A DNA stretch of 64,000 nt from Mesostigma viride (GCA_009746045.1 RPFO01000065.1:8717542-8781541), one strand, 5' to 3'. Shown: positions 9,601-21,134, counted from the stretch's first letter. Made by a program: numbers and translations. Notes: generated from the sequence alone by a model not told the origin.

Positions 9601-11634
9601 ACACAGGTGTGCATGTGTCAGCAGAATGTTGGTGGGAGCGGCAGCCGCATAGGAAACACCCACAATCGGCAACAAGGGCAGGGTCACTGACATCAACGCC
9701 AGTAGCCGAAGCCAACGGTGCGACCACTAGTGGCATCTGCTGGTTTGTGTGTGTGTGTGAGCGCATGTGTGTGTGTTTGTGTGTGTGTGTGTGTTCGTGT
9801 GTGCCTGTGCGTGCGTGTGTGGGCGTGCGTGTGCATGTGTGTGCGTAGAAGCGTGTTAACCATATGAGTGTGTTTGTGTGCATGGGCATGCGCGCATGTG
9901 AATCTGTGTGCATGTGCGTTAAAGGGATGCCCACCTTCACAGACAATTCCAAAAATAGTAACAATGCTAGAAAGGTCAGGCCACCCACATGCGTGCATGT
10001 GCGTGAAGGGATGCCCACCTTCTGTCACGTTGGAGGCCAGGCCACCCACAAAGATCTTCTTGGTGCGCATGCCACCCGCGGCGCCACCGGGGGGGGCGTG
10101 CCCGCCACCGCGCCCGCCAAAGCCCCCGCTGTTGAAAGAGGGTCCCTGGTCCTCCCTGGGGACGGCCTTCTTGGCCTCCACCTGAGGGGGGACATTGTGC
10201 CCCGAGCAGAAAGAAAGAGAAATCAGGGGTTGGGGGGGGGGGGGGGGGGAAACAGGGGAAGAAGTTAGGAGGACGAGCACGGCACTTATTGGCGGAACGC
10301 GCACACATGCCTGGGGTCCTGCCGGACAACTTTGAAGAAAACAAAGGCAAAATGAAGGGGGAGCTTGGGGGTCAGGGTGGGGTGGGGCTCTCGCGGAGGC
10401 TAAAAATTTAAACAGAGGCAGGTGGCACAGAAATGCCAAACAGAGAATGGAGCCGGACAGAAGATAGAAGGGGGAAGAGAGGAAAAGGGTTGATAGGGCG
10501 GTAGGCCACCAGGGGAGGGGGGGGGGGGGGAGAAAACCACAGGCATAAGAGGGAAGGGGGGGGGGGGGAGGCGGCTCTGTGTTCACACCAGATGTAGGGA
10601 ATCTGCCCAAGCCTACCTAGACATGCACAGCACCTAAAAACTTGCCCAGTTTGGGAAGCATGGCCATGCAGCTACCCCTGAAACTGCCCCCTACCTCTGC
10701 CCCTGCAATAGCAACTGCATAATAACATGTAAACCTAAAAAAAGAACAGCTCCGGCACTCAAGCCGTGCGAGCAGAAAACCATATTGAGCAACCCTTGCC
10801 CTTGCATCCGTTTTTCATCTAAAAATTGTGAACCAAGGGCTCTGTGCATGCTGCCAGACCTGTCAATTGCAAGGAATCAGCCCATTACAAGAACACATGA
10901 GAGGGAGCACACGAATATATAAAGCTAATAACCGATTGACAAGCACACGATTACGCAGAAACAAAGCGCCTGCACGTTACCCAATTTACCCCTCAAAACT
11001 CCAGATTTCTAAGGGAGTCGTCTTTCAGGCCGGCGGCGAACAGCACACCACAGGGCGCCGGGACATATATTCGTCGACTTCTACGGCACCTCTTCATCAT
11101 CTAAGAGCCATTCGACACAAGAACCCACCATCCGCCCATCGATGGTATGCTTGTCAAGGAGTGCCCGGTCAGCAGCTGCTCCATCCGCGAACACGCAGAA
11201 ACCGAAGCCACGAGGCCGGCCCGTCGCACGGTCCTTCATGATAACGACCTCATTCACAGTCCCGTACCTCTCAAAGTGCTGCTTCAATTTCTCTGCATAA
11301 AGACGAATCCAGCGTCACACAAAAAAGGCCCGTTACGGTCCGTGACACAGGCGGTTTTCTCGGCAACAGCGACCGACAGGGGCACGAAGGCGGAAATGCA
11401 CAAAACAGACGCACTAAGACTACCATACCTTCGTTAGTCTCCCAAGAGAGACCACCCACAAAGAGCTTCCTGTAAATCACGAGAAAAAGACGGCAAAACG
11501 AGAAATATCACCCGCAAAATCTTGTCAAAACGGTGCGTCACTGGCTGCAAGCCGTACGAGAAGGACAAGATCTCATGCAAGCGAGACGAAAGATGCAACG
11601 CTAAAGCCACCACGACCTACCCGTCGGAACTCAT
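6642..11634 (-). CDS. Two-RRM glycine-rich hnRNP/Musashi-type RNA-binding protein
   Basis: Seven exons on the minus strand: 11621-11634, 11429-11469, 11129-11292, 10019-10181, 9411-9577, 8394-8964 and 6642-6982. All have GT-AG borders and phases that agree, giving 1461 nt (486 residues). RRM1 covers about residues 6-75 (RNP2 KLFVGGL, RNP1 RPRGFGFCVF). RRM2 covers about 114-190 (RNP2 KIFVGGL, RNP1 RPRGFGFITY). A Gly/Tyr/Ser-rich tail of nearly 300 residues follows. The order RRM-RRM-Gly-rich is that of hnRNP A/B, DAZAP1 and Musashi proteins, which bind RNA in nucleus and cytoplasm and act in splicing, transport or translation; the target is not predictable here. Each RRM is split at the same place after NE/TE, consistent with domain duplication. 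The start (MSSDG) is chosen because it joins RRM1 in phase. Introns carry minisatellites and a MITE. Confidence 0.9.
7280..7420 (+). repeat. 21-bp minisatellite in hnRNP intron 6
   Basis: Six to seven copies of a 21-bp unit containing acaacatgccaaccagg. The unit length is a multiple of three without stops, so several frames are open. It lies between the last two exons of the RNA-binding protein gene. Confidence 0.85.
7545..7990 (+). repeat. 18-bp minisatellite in hnRNP intron 6
   Basis: About 24 copies of an 18-bp unit close to tgcctattacggtactga, with point variants. Open frames on both strands (for example repeats of PITVLM and YRNRHQ) are by-products of the unit length. No start context or splice phase links them to the flanking exons. 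Confidence 0.9.
8119..8243. mobile_element. MITE-like 125-bp inverted-repeat element
   Basis: Left end cattcacgcctaaagttgg and right end ccaactttggacgtgaatg are inverted copies with two mismatches in 19. The inside is non-coding. A further gtgaatgacag half-copy sits near 8361-8371. No clear target duplication was found, so the superfamily is open. It lies in intron 6 of the hnRNP gene. Confidence 0.55.
9740..9860 (+). repeat. GT-rich low-complexity tract
   Basis: Imperfect (GT)n with gtgtgtgcgtg variants in hnRNP intron 4 (between exons 4 and 5). No coding signal. Confidence 0.8.
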
Positions 11635-12748
11635 TCTTTGCCGCAGCTGCTGCAGCCCCTGCAACGTTAAATCCTAACCTAGCTAGCCTAAACCTAGCTA
11701 TCTAGCTAGCTGCTACGCGGGCCTACAGCTGCTACAATGGTGCCTCCCACTTCCGCATGTCGTGTCTTTTGATTCCCACGTCCGACCAGAGCATGATGCC
11801 CTGCCCCGCCAGCAGCTCCGCGCCTTCCGCCCAGCGAGGAAACTGCCTCGCCCTGCCCCGCCCAGCAGCGCGCGCCGGCTGGTAAATAGGGCAAACCCCC
11901 CTCGCGAGAGGGAAAGGCCGAGAAGATTTTTTCCTCGACAACCTGCAGGTGCTACGCTTGCGGTTACGTCTACCATAAGGACCCTGTATAACAAAAAGCG
12001 CCTGCGATTGCGAAGCGTCGAGGCATGCAAACTGATGCACGATCACTCATCACAAGATCTGAGATCACCACGCCAAATGTCAGCGTATGCGTATCTTGGA
12101 CGACGTGCAACATAACTCTAGTTGGGGGCTTGGGGCGCCTGTCACTTGCCCGGTTGCCAGAGGTTGCCAGTTGCCACAGGTTGCCACGTAGCCACGGGTC
12201 ATAAGATGGGGGAGGATCCGTGTCAACGTGGCAATCATTGGAATACTGTCTACTAGCAAATGGCCACTGGGCTTGTGACAGTCTGACAGACGCAATAGGT
12301 ACAATGTACCAGCAGGCAGCAGAAAGTTGTAAACCGGACTTCTAAGTTCTTGTCTTCTTGAGGCTTCACTCTTCAGACGTAAGCCGTTCACGGCTGAACG
12401 CGAAATTTCATACGATTTGTTGCGACTAATGTCATGATGAAAACGCTACCCCGTCCATCGGAATAGTAATTATGTGCGGGCCAGAGCATTTAATTATTAC
12501 CGATTTTTTCGGGGAGATGCTGCCAATGCTCAATAGTATGGTCCACGCTACTTGCGCACCCACTGTCAGTCAGTGAAGCTTCATCAATTCATTAGTCATG
12601 TCGAGCTGAGGTCGAGACTCGCTACGACATAAGTGCCTACCCATCGCACATAAACGGCCAATTACTGGTATACACACCACGCTGGAATCAACAACTCTAT
12701 TCGAGGAAACATTAGAAAGTCCATGGCAGGTTCGAAGGGTCCGGTTTC
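11635..12748. other. Divergent promoter region
   Basis: Lies between the minus-strand RNA-binding protein gene and the plus-strand exons starting at 12749, so it should hold both promoters and the 5' UTRs. Several 60-130 codon frames overlap on both strands around 11.7-12.1 kb, but none shows a domain or splice-consistent structure. A short cluster of ggttgcca repeats lies at 12150-12190. No TATA box stands out. Confidence 0.4.
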
Positions 12749-13507
12749 ATGACCACTCTTGGTAGTTATGGTGATTTGCCTTACGATGCGGCCAGGTAAG
12801 TATCTGTTTTTATCACATTCGAATCGCAGGGGAAAAGGCCTGCAATTGTCAACAACTTCGTGCCAACAGTGTAACCTCTGGCTCTGCTGCTAAAAGCTAA
12901 AGCATGAGCTGTTTTCCCTGGAATGCCGTTCCGCTTTCTGCTTTTGTAGATATAATAACGACGACGCGGCCTCGAAAGCTCCCATAAGTTTGCATTCGAA
13001 GGGCCGTCTCGAAGACGCCGACAACTTACGCCATGACGACCCCAACATCGGGCAGATCAGCGCTGAACGCGGAAAGAGAATGAGCAACGATACCGCACTA
13101 TTGGCAGAATCCGATCACAGTGGTTTCGAAGATGCTCTTCCGAGTGCGGAAAACTCGATTGGGGGCGGGGCCGCTCCAGGGACTTGGAAAGCGTCAGAGG
13201 GCATGCTAAGCGATTTGAAGAAAGAGGAAGGAACAGCCCCGTCGTGTTCTCAAGGACGGGGAAGCGCCGCGTCTATATTGGAGGACCACGACGACGTGAT
13301 TTGGGAAAACCTGGAAGACATCTTTGCGGACATGGACGCCGGCAAGGATGCGAAGTAAGTGAACGTGATAAGCTGTATGTATATGCATGTAACTAAGTTG
13401 TAATGGGAGGCTGACGTTGACTATCTCCAATCCTTATACATGTATAATCAGGTACCAAGTTGCAATGGGAGGCTGACGTTGATTATCTCCACTCGGTATA
13501 CATGTCA
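12749..13507 (+). CDS. Predicted acidic protein of unknown function, N-terminal exons
   Basis: Exon 1 (12749-12795) starts with ATG and encodes MTTLGSYGDLPYDAA. It ends at a GTAAGT donor and joins in phase to exon 2 (from 12950, acceptor ttttgtag). Exon 2 encodes an Asp/Glu/Ser-rich stretch ending in WENLEDIFADMDAGKDA. It then meets TAA, or a GTAAGT donor at 13355 that overlaps this stop. A possible third exon (13448-13507) is flanked by cag and GTAAGT and reads KLQWEADVDYLHSVYM, but its phase fits exon 2 only through an unusual GC donor. So the 3' end is unsettled, and the exons from 16038 may belong to the same gene. No family recognised. Confidence 0.45.
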
Positions 13508-13683
13508 TCAGGTAAGTCTGTGCTTGTGTACACAGGCATGAAGCTGCCGCATGGCGCCGCCTTGTCCTAGTCCACTCCTTAGCCGGTCCCCAGTCCTTGA
13601 CAAGCTTCCTCTCGCTCGTGTTATAGTGACCGCTATCACGCTTGTGTGCCTGTGCACCAAGTCGCAGCTGCGACCGTGAGGTG

Positions 13684-13810
13684 TGCCCGCAATCAGCATG
13701 CATGTAAGCGTGACGTATGCCCGCAATCAGCATGCATGCGAACGTGACATATGCCCGCAATCAGCATGCATGTGAGCGTGATGTATGCCCGCAATCCGCA
13801 CGCATGCGAC
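13684..13810 (+). repeat. 34-bp minisatellite
   Basis: Nearly four copies of a 34-bp unit beginning gcccgcaatcagcatgcatg. Non-coding, between the third putative exon of the preceding gene and the hAT element. The remainder of 13508-14008 shows nothing recognisable. Confidence 0.85.
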
Positions 13811-14008
13811 CTGCAGGTGCCCACACGACCAGGGCGCGATCCTGTGACGCATCTCGCGATCACGTGCCGTCGCTTTACTTTTTGCCCCCATTGTCCTCAT
13901 GGCCATGTGCATACAAGAAAGGCAACTACATGTTCGGGTCGCCGGTAGCTTGCTAACATGGGCCCTCACTACGCCTGAGCTGCACATGCAGTGTGTTACA
14001 CAGTGTGA

Positions 14009-15207
14009 CAGTGCTCCTGCTAACGGGACTATTTCGTCAACCGGTTGACGAATTTTGAAAATAGTAGTAAAATAGTCAACCATTTTGGGCAATTCGTCAA
14101 CCACATTCGTCAACCAACTCGGCAATTCGTCAACCAATTGACGAATATGTTCCGCAGTTCGTCAACCGGTTTGACGAAATGTTTAGGGTATTCGTCAACC
14201 ACCTAAGTCAGGCCAGACCGGAGGTCCAACGGCGCGGCGTCAGGCCGTCAGCCCGTACCATCTGAATCCTAGGTACGCTGCAGTTAGAGTTGGTTTGGAA
14301 AGACAGTACGGTTCAGGATAATGCTCGGGTACCAAAACTGAAGACGAGCAAGGCAGGACTTGAGCCGACCAGGGCAAGCCAGAGCATGAAAAAATTATTA
14401 CCGGTATTAATCATGGTATTAATTACCCTCCGACCTCACTCACCTCAGGCCGTCTGGCGACTACATGTGCGATAAAATATTGCATGCGAAATTGTTTCGA
14501 TAATGGCGGCGGGCGATGTTTATGTAGTGTTGCATGAGCTAGAGAATGTCAAAGAACGGTTTGGCAGGTTTCAAGACTAGCACCTTAGATGCTCTGTTTA
14601 AGAAGCAAGCTGGAGAAACTGTAGCAACGGAAAATATCGTCAACCTAGGCCGCAGTTTAGATGAAAAGGAGGGCAGGCAGGGCCGCGACAAACGCAAGAG
14701 AGTAGAGCGTGAGGAAGAGGATGGGTCCAATGCGCAGGAAGAGGAAGATGGCGGCCAGTCAGCATCATCTGACAGCGCCTCAAACTCTGTCGAGGAGGAA
14801 TCTGGCGAGGAGGAATCTGGCGAGGAGGGGGCCAAGACAGAAAGGAGCAAGGCCGATGATGACGGCAGCTCTGAGCCAGGGAATAAGAAGGGCAAGGGAA
14901 AGCCAGCAGCGAAAAGGCAGGGACAGGAGTACAACAAGCAGTACAGCAAGGAGCGGCCCGAGCGATATGATGTGATATTATGTTTTATTCACATGCATTA
15001 CATGTGTGTGTGATGCGTGAGCGACCTTAAGTTAATTATGAAGAAATAAAGCTTCCTCCCCCCCCCCCCCAGGGTTGACGAAAGCGCCAAGGCAAATAGT
15101 CAACTAGTTTGACGAATTGCCGAGGCAAATAGTCAACCATTTGACGAAGTGCCGAGGCAAATAGTCAACAAGTTGACGAATGACAAAAACCCTTAGCAGA
15201 AGCACTG
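14009..15207 (+). mobile_element. hAT-type DNA transposon, 1199 bp, probably non-autonomous
   Basis: Flanked by a perfect 8-bp target duplication cagtgtga (14001-14008 and 15208-15215). Terminal inverted repeats are CAGTGCTCCTGCTAACGGG and, at the other end, CAGTGCTTCTGCTAAGGG. An 8-bp duplication and CAGTG ends are hallmarks of hAT elements. Arrays of TTCGTCAAC / GTTGACGAA motifs fill both subterminal regions (14030-14205 and 15074-15180), which in hAT elements bind transposase. The only open frame is a 155-codon acidic protein. No hAT dimerisation domain or catalytic core is visible. Confidence 0.9.
14546..15013 (+). CDS. Acidic 155-residue ORF inside the hAT element
   Basis: ATG at 14546 to TGA at 15011. 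The first 40 residues (MSKNGLAGFKTSTLDALFKK...) look ordered. Residues about 45-135 are highly charged with Glu/Lys/Ser runs (EEESGEEESGEEG). The last residues enter AT-rich sequence and are probably not native. It may be the N-terminal exon of a lost transposase or captured host sequence. No catalytic residues, zinc finger or dimerisation motif are visible. Function not recognised. Confidence 0.45.
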   Translation: MSKNGLAGFKTSTLDALFKKQAGETVATENIVNLGRSLDEKEGRQGRDKRKRVEREEEDGSNAQEEEDGGQSASSDSASNSVEEESGEEESGEEGAKTERSKADDDGSSEPGNKKGKGKPAAKRQGQEYNKQYSKERPERYDVILCFIHMHYMCV

Positions 15208-15215
15208 CAGTGTGA

Positions 15216-16037
15216 GCTACATATGCTGAGGTGGGGGTGTGGGGTGAACCCTGGATATGCCCCTAAAATCCCTCCGGGATATTCTCCCAAACCCACCTAG
15301 GAGGCGGCGCCGCAGCATCTGCTCTGTGTCACCTTACTTGTTGTATTGCACCCACCATTGGGCCTGCACCAAGATGCAGAGAGAGTCCTGTGTGGAGAGC
15401 AAAAGAAAAGAGTCCTTTGACTCCTGATTGCTTGAGGCAAGGAGAGAAACATGGGCACCCTCCCTCCTTCTCATTGTGTATAGGGGGTTGAAGGCTCCTT
15501 TATTGGTACCCCGGTGATGCATTGTCATGCTTTTAATGAATTCATGCTGGGGTTTGGGGGTATCCATGGGCCAAGTCAGCCAAGACCATGTTGCCCCACC
15601 TCCTTTTCCCCTGGCCTGTCTCACTGGCCCATGGTGCCACCCAGGTTTCCCCACGCCATTCAAAGGTAATCCATGCCCTGCCCTCTCGCACATTACAAGG
15701 CAAGGTGCCAACTCCTTGCGTGAGGTGCCTGCAGTAAAAAGTCCCATGCACTACATAGGTAACCATCTGTAAGGTGCCTGCTACCATCGCTTAGGTGCCC
15801 GGCAAGGTAAAAATTCGTGTATGGTCCAAGGCTGTGACTTGCATCACGATGGCCCGAAACGCTGGTGTGGGAGCCCTGTGGGTTTGATGGCTCCTACTGC
15901 TCTTGAAGAACGGGGTCCAACCTTGCTTGGATAGGGGTTGCCTTCCAAAGTGCCTTCCAAAGTGCCTTCCATTGCCTTCCGTCAGCTTGATGGCACTGGT
16001 GGTGTTGTGAATCGCTGCCCTCTGCCTATGCACGCAG
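15216..16037. other. No gene recognised
   Basis: Lies between the hAT element and the next supported exon. It contains an 81-codon frame on each strand around 15530-15790 without homology signals and with no splice context. Upstream exons of the gene at 16038-20452 may lie here but could not be identified. Confidence 0.3.
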
Positions 16038-16616
16038 ACAGGACAACCGGGCAGTTCTCAGGGAGCCCCTGGCGCAGCTGCGGTCACTCCTGGCGCTCTA
16101 CAACAAGATCAGTGAGTGCATGCGTCGCAACAAGATCAGTGAGTGCGTGCGTTGCAGCAAGGTCAGTGAGTGCATGCGTTGCAACAAGGTCAGTGAGTGC
16201 GTGCGTTGCAGCAAGGTCAGTGAGTGCATGCGCTGCAACAAGATCAGTGAGTGCATGCGTTGCAGCACGATCACTGTATGGCTAAGCAATTACAAAGTAA
16301 TCACTTGAATAATTGGGTGAGTGGTTGGGGAGCATGGGCTACTGTGCCTACAGCAACGTCAGTGAGGGGCTTCATCACAACAAGATTAATGAGTTTCAAG
16401 TCCTAGTTCGAACTAAAGCATTTCGGTGACATGGATGTGGTCAGCGGGTACCAAGCTACAACTTGGCGAGTGAGTGACGGCGCTCAGGGTACCGCTGCCC
16501 AGCAAACGCTCTCGGCTGTTGGGTCGGTGGTCATTCAGCGTGTTTGAAACACAACTTCTGATCGTCGCACATCACACGCACAGACACAGAAACAGTCACA
16601 CACGCACACACACACA

Positions 16617-16668
<52 letters not shown>

Positions 16669-19600
16669 TTTCTTTCTCGACTTACACACCGAAGTCGAAT
16701 TTTTATATAAGTTGATTTTAAAGTTTCCTTTAGCAGTGCATGGGCTCACCAGCCCTTCCGGTGAGCCTGTGTGCGTCTCGGAGCTGTCTCGCAAATCTTG
16801 TCGCAGTAAAACATATAATATGATTCCTGTCCTCGCCACCCCTGCCCTTGTCACCCCTCCTTTTCACCTCCCTGATCGCGTAGCAGCTGCGCATGAAAAC
16901 CATCCCAGTGCCCTGGGCGGACCCTATAATTTTGCCCTTGTTTATTCCCACGAACCTTCCCACAGGCACCCCACCAAACCTCGTGACGGCATCTCTTCAC
17001 CAACTTTTCCTCTCCTCATGACAGCATTTCTTCTTCAATTGCTCCTCGTCTCTCCTCACCTTGCACATTTTTGCCTTCTTAGTCGTGCCTCAGTCACGTT
17101 CTTCCATACCTTTTCCCCGTTACTTTACTTACGTGTACTTGCGTGTACTCGCTTGTACTTACTTTTACTCACCTTCCTACTTTTTTTCTTTCCTTACTTT
17201 TCTTACTTTAACTCTTTGGCGCTTCCCGTGTCCTCTGTTTCATGCCCCTTCCACCGCTATCCCTGTCACCCGGCCCCTCCCCCCCGCCGCAGAGGAGCGG
17301 GAGAGCCGCATGGCGTCGGCTCACATGGGGGTATTGCTGGAACGCAGCTGGTACCACAACAAGCTGTGTGCGATCGAGGTGGGTGGGCTGCCCGTGGGGG
17401 TGCATGCAGACAACCTCTTGCGGGGGTGCATGCGCACAACTGCTCGCGTTTTATTGGTTCCTTCGGCACTACAACAGTCCGTGTGCGATGCAGGTGGGTG
17501 GGCCACACAACCCACTCATGCAGCGCTCTTTGCATTTCTTTGACTCCCAACGCTGCCATTCTGATGGTGCTGTTCCCGATTCCCTCTCCCTGATGCTGTT
17601 TTTTCCCCTGCTCATGTAAAATCAAGAACATGAAACGTACTGGCTGGATGTTGGGATGTGCTGCCGCTCTCAACAACACGCTTCCTGTGCTACTCTCCGT
17701 CACCATGCCCGCACGCTATACTAGATTCGGTGCGCCCCTCAATACTTTTCTTACGGCCTACAGCTGTGCGCACCTGATACCCTAATCCCTCCTGAACCCT
17801 CTTCATCGCTATACCACTGCTATGCTTGGCGGCACGCATCCCATGCCTGCCCAGGAGGTGGCGGTGCGCGAGGTCATGCGGTCATGATAACTTGACCTAA
17901 CAGTTTATGTCGCGCTTCCTGCGCCACTCTCTATTGTGCGCCCTGAACCTTGACCAGGAGGTGATGGTGCGTGAGGACATGCAGTCGCCCGAGAATGCGG
18001 CGCTGGCCGGGGCCATTAAGAGCATACTGTACGCCGAGGACGCAGAGTTCCGCCTGCTGGCGACGCGAGGGTGCGTACGATAGCAACTAGCACGGATGCT
18101 GATGGATGTGGCACAGGCCGGATAACTATCATAAGGATTTTCCTCAGGTGACAGAACCCTGAATAAATATTCATATTTACAATGTATTTAGGCATTTAGA
18201 CATTAGCAGGCGACATCTGGTCAGGCAGCGTGGCCGAGCGCGGCTGAGGTGACATGCCACCTTCGCGTGTGCTGCCATAGTGTTTTTCAGTAGCAGCTGC
18301 CACCCGAAGCTGCGCGCAGGCCGGAAAAGGCGGGAGAAGGCCAAAAAAGCTGGGCTGTGCGCGCTGGGGGGGGGCCAAACGTACCCTACACATTTACGGC
18401 TTAAATATATTTACTACCCAACAGGTCTTTAAATATCTCAGGGTATTTGAACATATTTAAATGCTTCTTTCGAAGCATGAATCCTCGCAAAATACATTTA
18501 AATATTTTCTAGCTTGTCGGAGCCCGAGTAAATATCAATGAGACAACCAGCACAGGCCAGGAATCTGGAGAATCCGGACCATGGTAGCTCAAGCATGCCG
18601 TTATCTTGTCCGCGTTTTCGAGTCGTTCAGGGAGATGAATACCGTAGTGGTCAAAATCGCTTTGCGTCTAATTACGTTGCGACCCCAAAACAAGGTGAAA
18701 TTTATAGTTTGCGACCCAAAACGAAGGCAATGCCTTAGGTTTGCGAGCCAATCGACTTTTTTGTGGTCAGTGGCTTGGGTCTCACTGACACTATCCCTTG
18801 GCCCCCTCTCCATGTAACCCAACTACCCACCTGGGTATTTTTATTGATCAATTGGGTAGCACTGATTATAATACTACTAGTAATAGTTGTCAATAACGCG
18901 ATCCCATTAGTGAGGAGCCCCGGAGCATTAGTCTTTAAAATGATGGTGTAGGAGCCCTGGCAACTCTACCGTCTATCTAATTACCTAAGAAATTATCTAA
19001 ATTCTAAAAGGCGCGAAAATTGTGGCGCGACCGGCCGTTCGGCGTTCGCTGGCTAGGCTTGGGGCTGTGCGGCGCGGCGCGGCGCAGGCGCAGCGCGGTA
19101 ACATCTGAACGTTGCGACTCAAAATGAAGCAGTTTGCAAGGTCGATTCACAAACAATTAGATGCAAAGTGATTCTGACCACTACGGTGTGATTGGAGATA
19201 GAAATGTGTAGCCTTGTTTATAGTCATTATGGCTGGCTAACGCTGAGAGCGACTAGATGACCTAGACGGCGGGGCTGGAAACATCTTGCTTGATCAGGAC
19301 GTGTGTTTGGAGCCTAACTGGCCGGGGGTGTCTAGTGGCAAGCACCATTGCTGCGACCCGTGTAAATGTATTTAAATATTTCTGCGCCAATCGGGATGTT
19401 TGGCAAATGTATTTGAATACTTTCGCTGGGTCCGGGATGTTTGGCAACCCTTAATGTATTTAGAGGTATAAGTATTCAGTATTTATAAATCTTTATATTT
19501 CAAATCCATCAATATCATTTATATTTATCTGTCCTGTGCTGTGGTACTCTTATGTTATGTACATTTGAGGGTGCATTGAGGCTAAATCGAGGGTAAATTA

Positions 19601-20452
19601 ATGGTACATACAACAGCACGCATGCTGGTTGCAGAGTTGTTACTAAAGTGACGTGAGCGTGGACTGGATTGCTGGAATGCAGTTGTCCATGCTGTTATTG
19701 TGATTGCTGTAGTAATCTTGCCCTTTTTTTCTTTCATTCGACCCCATGTGGGTGGGCACGCAGGCCCGTTGCTGTTGTTGCTTTTCTTGCAACTATCCCA
19801 TCATCTGCCTCAATGGAGTCTTGAAATGAAACCCCGTTTCTACCTTTCCTAGCCTTTCGATGTGGTGGGTGAACTCGGGGGCCCCTTGTGTTTGGCCCAG
19901 GCAACGTGATGCCTTGGGAAGCTGTCGCCCTTGTAAAGCCTGGTTGATGTCCTTGTTCTTGGTGTTTTTCTCGCCAACTGATAGCATAGCATGGTTTGCA
20001 GCACTACCGCCCTGTCTTGCTCGTGTCAACCTTGCTACCTTTCCAGTTGGGCTCATGGAATGAGTTTTGTTACTTAAAGATTTCAAGATACTGTACATCA
20101 TGGTTCTAGCGCTTCTGTATACCTATGGCAAATTTCCTCTTGAATGCCCCCGGGTCACGTTGGTTGCTTTGGTGTTTTTCCTTGTCGTAAAAGAGAATGA
20201 CACGTGAGGTGTTTCGAAAAAATGGCTTTCTTACATGTTGAAGGCCTTGAGCATGTTCCTTCCTTATACTTCTCAGTCTTCTTCCCTCCTTGTATCCTCT
20301 TGAGCTAGCTTTTACTTTTACTGAATCGTCGATATTCCGTCCTCTGCCCGCACATGCTTCCCGTGCCCAACAGGCAAGGTTTGAATGATCTGCCTCCAGA
20401 GATGAAATCTGCAGAAGTCAGCGCTGCTGCATCAGCAGCCTACACGGAGTGA
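16038..20452 (+). CDS. Unrecognised gene, four C-terminal exons
   Basis: Four exons join in phase: 16038 (or 16042)-16111 (QDNRAVLREPLAQLRSLL), 17289-17378 (ERESRMASAHMGVLLERSWY...), 17958-18070 (EVMVREDMQSPENAALAGAI...) and 20374-20452 (QGLNDLPPEMKSAEV..., ending TGA). Borders are GT-AG (GTGAGT, GTGGGT, GTGCGT donors). A TGTAA signal lies about 145 bp past the stop (near 20599). The product is a mainly helical, charged C-terminal region; I do not recognise the family. Upstream exons are missing, and the frames at 12749-13507 may be its start, with the hAT element in the intron between. The large third intron holds a Penelope-like fragment and a MITE. Confidence 0.55.
16106..16270 (+). repeat. 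27-bp minisatellite at a splice donor
   Basis: About six copies of a 27-bp unit (cagtgagtgcatgcgttgcaacaag with variants). The first copy contains the GTGAGT donor of the exon ending at 16111, so the array repeats exon end plus donor. Confidence 0.85.
16594..16666 (+). repeat. (CA)n microsatellite
   Basis: About 36 CA dinucleotides with a few substitutions at the left edge. Intronic position. Confidence 0.9.
18534..19345 (-). mobile_element. Penelope-like element 3' end fragment, split by a MITE
   Basis: 18538-18640 and 19188-19345 match the 3' terminal region of the Penelope-like copies at 45079-45357 and 51645-51920 (gagacaaccagc, gagaatccggaccatggtag, gactagatgacctagacgg), with more substitutions. 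The orientation is inferred from those copies. The intervening 547 bp are a MITE. It lies in an intron of the preceding gene. Confidence 0.75.
18641..19187. mobile_element. MITE / non-autonomous DNA element with about 32-bp terminal inverted repeats
   Basis: The left end accgtagtggtcaaaatcgc and onward through tttgcgtctaatt is mirrored at the right end (aattagatgcaaagtgattc then tgaccactacggt) with about four mismatches in 32. A second inner inverted motif, gttgcgacc / gttgcgactc, follows. The inside is non-coding, with a GC-rich core (19040-19100). It is inserted in the Penelope-like fragment; the target duplication is unclear. Confidence 0.7.
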
Positions 20453-21134
20453 TGCCGGCTCTTTTGCCACGTCAGCTTAAGGCCCGATATGATGGCGGAG
20501 GATGGCAAGTATAACGTGAGCCCCTTGAACATGAGCCCGCACACAGCGATTTGCGAGCATTTTATTGTGCTCTGCAATGCTTCCAACAAAGCCCCCCTGT
20601 AAGACCAGATGCCCTATGCGCTAGCTGGACGGCCTGCCGAATTCGAGATGCCAGGACCAGCAATGCTGTTGTTCAAATATGGATAGCCGGCGTGCATGGA
20701 CACCTTTGGGATTGCAGATGACAGTGTCAGCTGTGTATCCTATAAAGAGTTCCTAAGAGGGATCTAAGACGTTTAGCAGCAACCGCGAATCTTTGACTGG
20801 GATAGCTATAATGCCAGCATACTTTGTTGCACAATGTAGGCCAGCGTTCACTCGTTTACTCACTCACAGCTAGGGGGGCATGACAAATTACCAAAAAGGC
20901 TAATTTGGGTCCCCAAATACCCTCGGGCACTGTTTGCATAGGTCTAATGTGAGTTTGGAACTTTTGATCTTTTTCACTGTTTTGGTGCCGAGCACCGGGC
21001 CAGAGTTCAACAACTATTGTAGAATGGACGCATGGCCGTTCCATGCAACGTCCTGTGAAATTGTAATTTGACACGCACTTCCGTTGGATGGTAGGATGGA
21101 TGGATGGACAAACAATCCTACTGGTCTATTGTAT
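20453..21134. other. 3' UTR and intergenic sequence
   Basis: Begins with the 3' UTR of the preceding gene (TGTAA near 20599). The rest has no supported coding region. Short gatgg repeats lie at 21085-21105. Confidence 0.4.

Noticed and set aside
11713-12115. Overlapping 100-117 codon frames on both strands
   Set aside because: No domain, no splice-consistent partners; located in a divergent promoter region.
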